64,000 nt of DNA, from NCBI GenBank assembly GCA_023653785.1, contig JAMKCH010049163.1, positions 19,656 to 83,655 on the forward strand. Reading direction: 5' to 3'. A model generated the notes under the pieces. It was not told where the DNA came from, did not search any database, and worked only from the letters and a program-made list of their open reading frames with translations. Positions 10,138-22,100 of the stretch are shown here, piece by piece; the stretch's first letter is position 1; each line of letters begins with the position of its first letter. The translations under genes and the position numbers were made by a program. The stretch is from Ophioderma brevispina. Lineage: Eukaryota; Echinodermata; Ophiuroidea; Amphilepidida; Ophiodermatidae.

Positions 10138-13100
10138 GTATGTAGTCTAAAGCTTCCCAAAAAGGTGGATTTTTAGGTCGTCCAGTGCAGTAGGAAAGAC
10201 CTTATGTCGGCATGATTTGTGTGTCTGTGTGTCCATCTGTGTGTTAAACATTTAGTATACACCTTTTGGTTGACGTTTTTTCCAACTTTAACTTTTTAGT
10301 GCAGTGATGGATCAAGTTCGTACTTGATATGCTTATACATTGAGACAAGGGGGTTTATGTGGGATAATAGATAAGGAGGTTAAAGGGCATTCAGGGGTCA
10401 CTTGAGGTCATTTTGCTGAAGTATACACCTTTTTGTTGGCACTTCAATCTACTGTAGAGCACAGTGATGGATCAAGTTCATACTTGGTATGCTTATAATA
10501 TGAGACAATGGATCTTATGTGGGGTAGCAGATGGGAAGGTCAAAGGTCATTCAGGAGTCACTTAGGGTTATTATTGCTCTTATTCTTTGACCACATAGTC
10601 GAACAACCTATTTGGGACTGCTGTCCCTATTTAAAAAAAAAAACTTTGTTGTGTGGTTTTAAGACTTGCTCAAGTATTAACCCTGACCAAATAAGCATTC
10701 ATGATTATTTTGTTGCTTTTATTTCCTCCCCATGGGCATTTAGTGAAAATAAAATCTGAGTGCAATTTTCATGCCTTTGGGACATATTGGGGTATATTTC
10801 ACATATTCTTTTCCTGTTTTACAGGCCCTTAGACTTAAAGGAGATGTAAATAGTTATATCGGGTAAATGCAGTGGCAGTACCAGACTTCTTTTTCTTGTC
10901 TTGGGGAAAACGGAAGAACATCCAAAATTTGGAGATTTTTACCCAATTTTGGAACAAAATAATTTTTTGCCAAAATTTGATTTTTGGCCCTTAATCACTG
11001 TTTTAACCAAAAAACCCTTCATTTTCTGGTGGGGGGAACTGGGAATGCAAGAAAAGAATAGGGGGAAATTGTTGATTTGGTATTGAATGACCTATTTATA
11101 GGGCCATGGTCCGATCGTTAATAGCCTCATCCCCAGGACCCATATTTTACCGGAAGTAGTCAAAATTTTGATATCAGAAGAAAGCTACTATTTTTCTCAT
11201 TTACCCTCTGAAATCTTACGGCTAAAGGATGTTTGGTTTGGATGTTATGAACAAAAATATGCCTCATTTTGGTCAACCAATATTGATTTTACACAGTACT
11301 CTATGGGGATTACAAAATCACGCTTTTAGTTCTCACGTCAAAATGGTTTAGAATATTGGCACAAAACTTTACAGATGGGGTTTTGGGGTGAAGGGCATTC
11401 TATCAAGATGAAAAATTTATAGACTTAAATTGGGTCATGCCCCTTTGTTTTGTTTTTCAAGAGCTTTGACTTGTACACTTCTGAAAGAAGATTTTCAACT
11501 TGACATAGAGCTTCCTTTGGATCGTATCATCCCCACTGTTCCACTGAGACTCAACTACATCCATTGGATTGAGGATATTCTGAAGCAATCTGAATACACA
11601 ACCGATATACATGGCATTGACATAGGTAGGAAATGTCTTTGTGCACTTGTAATCACAGGCAAACAGGGACATAAGTGTGTGTAGAACCAAACAATCAGGG
11701 CTTTATGACAACCAGGGACATCCAAGATAGTAAAATTTATGCTATGATACCCCCTTTGGCTGAAAATGAGAAACGTAATGGCATTATTTCAAACAAGGAC
11801 TCGACTGGGGTAGGATGCTGTCCCATCCCCAGTTCATGTTTTTCACACAATGTCCCCAGTAGAGTGCAATTAAGGGTGTGCAGGTTTGGTGTGTTTGTGT
11901 GGAGAAAACGTGGACACGTTGCTAAAACTTCTCCATCTTACTGTGTACCGATTTCAGTTGATTCCAATCTTTCATTTTGGTGTTGTGAGCAAATATAGCG
12001 TCCCATACGCCACTGTGCTATGATTTCTGTCCATTTAGGGACAAAAAATTTAATTGAATTTCTTGCAGAGACAAGTGAATCTGCACATCAGATTAGGCAT
12101 GTACAATATTAAGGCTAGCGGTTTAGATAATAAAAATCTCAACTTGTTTAGGTATGCGGGGGGGAGGGCGCGGGGGGACAGGGGCGGGATCACGAAATGC
12201 CTTAACCTCAAGATCAAATTACAATTTATTCATCAAAAAAAAGGTCTTTGAAATTAAAATTGTTAAAGGAACTTCAATGATGGCTAATCAGAAAGAAAAT
12301 TAAAAAAAATAATCAAAATCAGGATTTTTGCATGTAACCAAATTAGTAACCAACAATTTGATTTTTTAGACCAAAGGCAGCCTTCAAAGGAAAAATGTGA
12401 TATTTTAGCCATTTACGTTCCGTACGGACACTTACTACAATACTAATGAATGGGGATCATATCTTTGAAACTGCTGTTTTCTTAGTTTCTATCAATTTTC
12501 AGTGCAAAAAAAAGTAACTTAGAGGAATTCTATAGACATTAATCCTTCACTTTTAAGCTATTAACTGGCAAATTTCACATATTTTGACTAGTTAAGGTGG
12601 ATTCATCACTGATAGGGCTTAAAGGCGACTCAGAGATTTCACGGATGAGGGTGCATCATTTTTCAAACAAATCGTGTTTTTTGCTTATCACATAATGCTT
12701 GTCCATTACTAATCACCATGTGAATATACTAAGCTCAAATCGAAGTCTTTCAGATAGAAAATCACAACTTTGTTATAAAATTCCAGATCCAGAAATTTTG
12801 TTATATACGGTATCCTATGGCACTTTTATAATGTGCATAAATGTTTATGCATGACCAATGAAAAATGGAAAAATCCGATTGATCTCTAACTTGGAATTAA
12901 TGCATTTTAGGTTCACATCCGATTAGTTCTAGATGACTATTTTAAATTACTACACCAAAATTTATATTTCTCAAAATCTCTGAGTCAGCCTTAATGTTCC
13001 CAGTTGGATAGGTAACTAATATGTTCGTAACATATGATTACGGCTGTGTGTGTGTGTGTGTTATGTGTGCACATGTAGCATATGTGTGCATGTATACATG

Positions 13101-16100
13101 CGTGTGTTTGTGCATGTATCCATGTGTGCGTGCATGCACGTGCATTGCATGTGTGTGAATTACGGGGTGCTAATGTGTGTAAGTCTGAAAGAAAAATAGT
13201 AATCTTGACATCCTAAACAAAATTTTTCTTTACATCCGTCTATGGATGCCCGTTTTTTTTTTTCCGTGTCCGTAAAAAGACGTCTCTATTTATGATGACG
13301 TTATTGAGAATGATGTGGCCTTTTTTGCTGATAACTGAAACCTGGTTGGCTGAAAGGGATCCTGTGGTCATTGCTGAGATGCTGCTGAGGGATATTCCTT
13401 CCGCACTTTCCAGGAAGTTGATGACTGGTGTGTGGGATAATCCAAAAACTTGCTTTAACATTCAAAATACACCCACAGGCAATTCAACACACATTCTTTG
13501 ACATGCGGTGGGTAATAAACACACTAGTGTTTAGAACTATCCCTGTGTATCGTCACCACCTTCCAGGGAAAATTGGCTCAAAATAAGTCAATTCTTAAAT
13601 GCGTTTGATACTTTCCCCTTATGTAGATTGCTCTTTTGTTCCCGTAAAAAACGATACTGCCTGGGTATTTCAACGTGCATGTTGACCTCCCCGCTAAACC
13701 GTAAGTCTATTCATTTTTTGGAGCCCTCTTGCTGCTAATGGTTTTCATCAACATATCTATGGCCCTACCCTTAAAGATGGTCACACTGCTCGGGACCTGA
13801 TCATATCTCGTCTTGAAGAGGGATTAGTTGCTGGGTGGGACCTTTTGCCTGGGCTAGGCTTGATCTCGTTTGATTAATTGACGATAGCAGCCAAGAAATC
13901 ACAACTCATGAGAACTATGTGCACCATCAGACATATTCAAGAATTTTGCAAGGACTTCTTTCTCTAATGACAGTTCATCAATGATTGGCAGTATTGACCT
14001 TCGTATGGCCTAGTTGATGAGGTGCTTGTGTAAATTGGAGGAGTCTTTATGTAATTAGTTGGTACTCGATTCCCATGGCACTTCCTCAAAAGCGTTCCCG
14101 CATTATTAGACCCAATCAAATGTTATAAGATATTGATGATGAGGTTTATTACAGATGAACTCAAAATCATGTTCCTTAGACACATTCCATTGGAGTTACT
14201 AAGGAGAATGTTGCCAACTCTCGGCTGAGCCATAACAATGATCATAACAAGTCAATCCACACTGGGGTGTTCCCAGATAATGCTCCGGGAAGCGCCGTGA
14301 AACCCATTATCAAAAAGCTCTTCCTAGACAAAGAGGTGCTCAACAAAAACGATGCCTGTGTTAAATATTAGCTGCGTGTCTAAGGTCATGGAGAAAATAG
14401 TGAGTGACAAGATAAAGGATCATCTTGTCTCAATTGACTTAAATGAGAAGTTTCAGTCAGCAATACAAAGAACTACACAGACTTGAAACGGCCCACTTCT
14501 GCGGTGTCAAGACAGATATCTCAATGAAATTCACAACAGTAAGGCAGTGTGCTATTGTGCTGCTAGAGCTTTCTGCAGCTTTTGATATGTTTTGGCTAAT
14601 GCCATTTCTTTTGGATAGGTTACGTGATTATTTTCAAAATTCAACTAGGTACTGCCTTACAGTGGATTCGGTCTGACCTGCAGAACCGCTCTTTTCGTGT
14701 GCGCCATTGGGATGCAATTTAAAACAAGCAGCATCTGTGGTTCTGTGGTCGGGCCGCTCTTTTTCATAATTGACACATAACGTATTGCATTCAATCATCC
14801 GGAAAAAAGCACAAATTGATTACCACATGTATGCTGATGATGTGCAGCTCTATTTGGCATTTGATCCTTAAGATTGGGTGGTGATTGCCAAACATGCTGT
14901 CAAAAGACTCTCTTTGTATTGGATGAAATCAGTGAGTGGATGCGTTTTGTTGAACAAACTCAAATGGAATGATGAAAAAAAGACAGAATTTTTTCATCGC
15001 AGGTTCATCCTATAATAAGTCGCCTCAAAGATAGTACCATCAGGGTCGGGACAGTGGATGTTCCCCAGACCTCGGCAATTAGAAACCTTGGTGGTCGTGT
15101 TGGATCAGACAATGTCTATGAACATGGTTAAAGTCTGTTAACTTCACATTCGCAATATTTTACCGGATCCGCTGCTTTAATACTTGAGAGTGGTCATCAT
15201 CGCGTCGTTCACTGATTTTATATCGCATTGACTATGCCAAATTCACTTTGTAGGGAATGGGCGACAATTGCCATCTTACTTGTCCGAATAACTCTTTGTA
15301 TATTCCCTGGCCGGCCAGGATTAGCGATCTGACAGATGACAAGGACGCTCCTCACTGTTTCCCGCACACAAAGGTCAGTGGGTGGCAGGGCTTTCAGCAA
15401 TGCGGACCCAGCCTTGGAAATTCTTTGCCTATCTCTGTTCGCCACTCCAAAGTCCATTGCTACTTTTAAGAAAGCTCTAAAATTCATCTATTTCCTGAGA
15501 GTGGAAGTTGATTAAATTAGTTTTGTTGTTATTGCCTCACATGATACTTAATTATGCAGCTGTTTCTTTTTTATTTTTAGTTGATGTAAGATTATCTTAT
15601 GGTTCATTTTTACAATACCTGTTTGTATTATATTTTTAGGTAAATAGTAATTACTCCTCTATTTGTAAAGCGCGTTTTGACTGTTTGAGAAGGCGCTAAT
15701 CAATGCTGTTGGTATGTATTGATTGTATTGTTTTTTGTGTGTAAATTTGGTGTGCTCAGAATTCAACCAACTTGGAGTCATTGATAAGGTGTGTGAAGGA
15801 TGTTGATTGAATGAATTGTATTCTATGTATGAGTGGGAGCGAGTGGGGTGTGTATCATTTTGTATTGAAGAAAGTAGGGGTAAAAAGTTAGTTAGTTAGA
15901 GTTAGTTAGTTAGTTAGTTAGTAGTTAGTTAACTAGTTAGTTAGTTAGTTAGGTTATTTTTTTTACCAAGTTTTAATCCGGTTTTGTCCTCGTTAACAAG
16001 GGTGGGCGGATACACCTCACTCGGCAATACTGCTGTGTGTGTGAGGATTTATTGATAATTGACCGGATGCCTTCCTGACGCCAACAACAGATTTCGGTGG

Positions 16101-19100
16101 TGGGCCTAGCCTTTGGGCAACCACGCCCACCACGAAAGGCAGCATGTGCTGGCCGCCATTAGCTCTCAGAGCTGACGCCTTGTAGGTAGATCTTCGGTTT
16201 CATTCTACAAGGTAACCAGCTACCTCACTCATCAGAAATCCGATGGGGTGACGGTTTAAAAAAAAAAAAAAGCGTGACAATCCGGCCCTGGGACAGGTCG
16301 TACTGGTTACCAGGACACAGTAGCAGGCCCTCAAAGGAAACCTGACCTGACAAAAAGAAATAGTGTAAAAAGAATCATTCCTTTAGGCTTATATTTATTT
16401 GGGATTTAATTTGATTAAAACTAATAAAGAAATGGTGAGAGGACAGTATACACAGTCAAAATCTTCCTCCATGGGGTGTACACTATTTGTACTCATTGTC
16501 TGCCCTGATGTGACTAATGGAGTACCTGCCCAGAATTATGACATCAGTACAGGAAATGGATGTTACAGTCTTTGTTAAAATCCTCTCCAGCAGGTTGTGG
16601 AGAATCAGTATTCTCTCTTCTTGGATGTCAAATGAATGGCGGCATTTTGAATGCCAGTGAAGCTGATAATTGGCATTACAATATGCATGTGGGCGGGAAA
16701 TGTGAAGAGAAATCATCTCCAAGGACAAGCTAAAGGTAGGTCATTACAGATGGGATTCAGGGTAGTGATTCAATGGGTTCAGATTTATATTGAAAAAAAA
16801 TCCAAGAAAAGCCAAAACTCTGCCCTGTCGATGACATGACAAGTATTTCAGAATTGTAATTCTGCGTAAAGAAATGAACTGAAATAATAATAATAATAAT
16901 AATATATTGGCTTTTATAAAGCGCCATTTCATCAAGATCACAGCGCTGTTGCCTATTATTATTACGCTGCCGTCAGGAAATCGTCACAATCATTTCGCTT
17001 CATCTAGGCCGGCAGCTGGCCAAGCGCACAATCCTATCAGCACTTAGATTGTAATATTCCCCATAACAGCTACCCGAATATCGCTTGGGTCCACGAGGCA
17101 AGTGAGGTAAAGTGCCTTGCCCAAGTGCACAACACATTGGCCGCAGCGGGGCTCGAACCCACAACCTTTGGATCATGAGCCGGCAGTCTTATCCACTGGA
17201 CCACATGTGCCTGACTAACTATTGTCTATTGTACAAAGCGGCAGCAGCAACAGCATTAGCTGATTGTCAAACCAGTAATGGCACCTTTCTATGTATCTCT
17301 GTAATGGAGATTTGTCTTCTGCACATCCCACAATCTCAGTCATAATTGTTGGGGCACTTTGCCTCATTAAAGGCACTATCAGTGATTTGCCAAATCAGAA
17401 AATTGAAAAAAATAATCAAAAACCAGATTTTTGCATGTCTGTAATAAGTATAGCTATCCTAACATAACCTGCAAGTTATAAGGCTGAAAGCAACCTCTTA
17501 AAGACAAAATTGTATATTTTAGTCATTAGTGTCCGTACGGACACTTGCAACAACACATAATTATGGACACTTTTAACAACACATAATTGAATTGAGATTC
17601 ATATCTTTAAACAAGCCTGTTTTTTGTTATTTTGCATTTGAAAAAAAATAACTTATGCAAATTCTACAGACTTATCCTTCACTTTTAGACTACTACTCCT
17701 GCAAATTTTGAATATTTTGACTGGTATGGGTGGATCACTGATAGTGCCTAGATAAATTCACTGTACCCTGGATCAATGTTGGTTATTGGAAGCAAACTCT
17801 GTCATATGTATCCCAACATTAAGCGTGTTTCTATTGAAGATCCTGCGTTTTACCGGTAAATCTCTTACCGGGAAAGAGCAAGGAAAAAGTGGATAACGGT
17901 CAGTTTCTATTGGGTGCTGTTTACCGGTAAATACTCCCTGGCTGCTGTCGATCAACTCCACATAAAACTTTGCCGGCAAAAGGTTGTACACTGAGGTCAA
18001 CGCAAACCATATTTGAAATTTTCAACAAAAATATGGCGGGACAGGCTGCGATAGTAGGATGTCAATCTGGACATTTTACAGTCAAAATTCAGAGGCAAAT
18101 GATAGGTTAGATGGGTTAAATGTTTGTGAATGTCAGAGAAGGGTTCAAAGGTACATGGAGTTGTACAAGCGGCAATAGGCGATGTACGTAAGATCGAGGA
18201 GGCACCGCCGAATCCTGGCCCTCTTCTCTCTAGTCTATACGCATCCACATGTAGGACCTATCGTCGATCATAATCACATGGTATTATCAATTTCCGTTTC
18301 CTCTCCTGCATGCGCACTGTCGCGGAACAGAGTGTGTTTCTATTGGCATTTACCGGTAAGTGACCCCGCTATTTTCCTTCCTCGAGAAGGAAAAATTTGC
18401 CGGGTTGATTTTCCGGTCTCTTTTCTGGTAAATGGTCCCCATAGAAACACACCTATTGATTGGTGGAGATGGGAGAGGGTTTGAAGAAGTAGAGAAATAG
18501 ACAAACAAAACAATAATTATACTATACTTTTTGAAGGAGAAAATTTCTTGAATTAAAGGTTTTGAAATTTTCCACTTTCTGCCGTTCTTGTTTGTTGTGA
18601 TAATTTTGCAGGTGATTGAGGTCCATTTTATAGGGAGAGGAGAGAGAAGCAAGCATTCAGAGGATGTGGACAAAATCAATGCATGGTTATCAGTCAATCA
18701 TATCTCATACTAAATATTTATATAATATTGGATGGCTGAGGTTGATAACAGAAAATATCGCCCGAGCCTAGATCAAATATCGGGCGAGTCGAAGATATTT
18801 TCTGTTATCATCCGAAAAAAGCCATTCAATATTATTATTATTATGCAGGAAGAAGCTGACTTGACAAAAATAGTTTTAAAATGGCTTCAAAACTAATAAA
18901 AACAGGGTATTTGCTTGACGAGTTGCATGACCGAATGCCCAATATTTTTGCGTATTGTGCAGTGTTGGGCGGTACGCGCTAATCGCATTGTGGTATTGCA
19001 CCACAGATGCATAATAATGATGAATACTTCTTTAGTGCAATTAGGATTAAAGGAACTGAAATCACATTGTGCTTATTTATTTAATTCAAGGTCAGATATT

Positions 19101-22100
19101 ACCCTCACTGTCTCATAATAGTCAATCAGAAACAAATGGCTGAAGCAAGTCATCTCCAAGTTGACTGATTTTAACTATGTGCAATCCCAAGGTCCAACTT
19201 GGCCTCCCACAGAAGATCATTTCTCCCGTTCTCTGCAGGTTTATGGAATGCCCTTCCTGTTCATAGCATCAAACCAGGACTTGCAGAGCTTCAAAAGGGG
19301 GGTTAATTGCTATCTTGGTGCCAATCCATCAGCATTACTACTATTAGATAACTGCTGTTAATGCCTTGATTAGCCTTGACATTAAAAAAATTAGACCTTT
19401 TCAAATCGAGATTTACCAAACATGATAACCCCGTTAAGCATCCTAACGGATTATCATACGCGACTGTTAAACGCAACACTCGCATTTATTTCACCAATGC
19501 GCATCACTTGCAAGCACTTGTGAATGTATGTGAGCGTATAGGAATGCTCGCATGCATTTTATTTTGTACGGAATATTTTCTATGTTTATTTGAAAAGGTC
19601 TATTGTTACTTTTAGCTGTTGAGAGTGCACCATCACTGATATTTATATCATCTTGAAGAGTACTATATTATTTGGAATGCCCAGCTTATAGCAAATTGAA
19701 ATAAGTATACTTTCCCAAATGAACTATAATGTATATAAGACACAATGTTATGATAGAAAGTAGTTTAAACCTTGTCTTCACAATGATCCTTTGTTTATTT
19801 CAGTATTAGCCTCACCACCAGATACCTTAATACAAGGAATCTTCAAGGTAGTACCTCAACCATTGTATCACTTCACCATGTGCAACCCACCTTTCTTTGG
19901 TAACATGCTAGAGGCACAAGGCATCATGTCCCGTACCATGTGTCGGCCAGAGCCAAAGTCTATCAGCACGGCCAGTGAGGTGGAAATGATCTATGAAGGT
20001 GGCGAGGTGGATTTCATTAAACGGATGATAGGAGAAAGCTTGCAACTTAGGGAACAAGTTCTGTAAGTTTTTTGATGTCTCATATCCTTGTACAATATAA
20101 ATGCAGTAATGACTAAAGCTGTAAACACACTGAATTTAGAGGGGTTCAAAGTGCACAAGCTCAGGTACTCTGCGCGCACTGCACTTATTTACTTAAGGTG
20201 ATGCTATATTTTGAATTGTATACTTCATTAATAAATTTGAGCTTGTTAATTGGTTAAAGGTGCATGTTCCGATTGTCTTTGGGACCCCCTGATTTCACCG
20301 GAAGTAGTATCGATTTTGATATCAGATGAAAGGCCGTATTTTTCTCATTGTCGTCCTGAAATTTGAGCCCTCAAATCCACTTCATTCCCAAGATATAAAC
20401 AAAAAACTGCCGTTTTAGTGGTTAACCATCAATATTAGCACAGTATTGAATAGGGCTTTGCAACATGCATTATTGCATCTACCATCAAAACTGCAGGTTT
20501 GTTTCCCACGGTACTTGATGGGGTATATGTGCAAGTGCCAGGCTCTCATATCAAGTAGAGAACACAATACACATAAATCGGAACAAGCACCTTTAAATGC
20601 CGTAAATAGCCAGCTATGAGCCAGTTATTAAGACACGGCCAAGTCTAAAAAGAATAACTTATTTTCATTCTCAACAAGTCAAGTTTAGTAATCTTTAATC
20701 CTGTTTTCCAATCTAACATGAGTAACATTTACTTGTTTATTAGATGGTATACCTCCATGGTGGGCAAGAAATCCAGTCTGGGACCACTGAAGGAAGAACT
20801 CAAGAAATACAAGGTAATTCAGGTGTCCTTGAATAAGTTTCTCGTCATATGTAATTCACTGTGGAAATTAGCATGGAGTGCCTTCTGGAAGCTAGAACGT
20901 CTGTGGAAAAGCCCCCAATTATCCATCTCTGCAACAGTCAAGTTATTCAACACTACCTGTGTGACCATCCTACTCTATGGCTGTGAATCATGGGTGCTAT
21001 CACAAGACATGGAAAGCAAAATCAACACATTTGCTACCTCTTGCTATAGGATTATGCTGGACATAAAACGGAAAGACCGTGTCTCAAACACCATCTTATA
21101 TTCAATGACTAACACTGATGAGCCTCTTATCCACCTTGTAAGACATCGCCAGCTGAGTTTCCTTGGACACATCCTTCGTCTGCCAGAAGAAGAGCCTGCT
21201 AGAAGATACGCTCTCTACATACCACCTCATGGCAAAAGGAGACCTGGACATCCACGCACCTCTTATTTAGCCTACATCCAACGTGTGCTAGGGTATGATA
21301 AAGGCACGATACAAGCTGAGCAGATAGCCGCACTTGCCAAAGATAGATGTGCATGGAGAAATCTTGTAATCGCCTGCTCCGCAGCCGAAGGATGATGATG
21401 TGGCATATAGGCCACCATGTGGTAATTTATGTTGTTTGTGCACATTTAGGGGAAAAAAAACAAAAGATCAGTGAAATCCTACAAAAGTAACTAGTTTTGT
21501 TAGAAGGCTCTCCTCCCTCCCAAAAAACCAGAAGTGACACAAAATAACATGTTGTTTTTAAGAAGAATAGAACTATCATAATCAGCAGTTTTGTGCCTCT
21601 CCCTCTTTCACAAAACCAATTAATGTTTAAAGGTGCTTCTTATGATTTAAGTGTAGCACATTTTTTACTTTGCATGAGAATATGGCCCTTGCATACACCA
21701 CCACTAAATTTCTTGGGAAACAAACTTGCGGTTTTGATGGCAGAAACAACTGTGCATATTGCAACGCCATATTCACTACTGTGATATATTGATGGTTAAC
21801 CCTTAAAATGGCAATGGATTTGGAAGCTAAAATTTTAGGATGACAATGATAAAAATATGGTATTTTACCTGATATAAATATTGAAATTACTTCTGGATAA
21901 GACGGGGGTCCCAAAGACGATGGGATCCTTTAAAGGACTAGTTTGATCTTATGTTTTATTGTCCCCGCCGAACGAGTTCGGAACGGGGACTATGATATGA
22001 GCAGCGTCCGTCCGTTCGTCCATCCGTTCGTCCGTCCGTCCGTTCGTCCGTCCGTGATAAAAATGTTAACCCATATTGTACACGATTTATCTGGAGTTCC

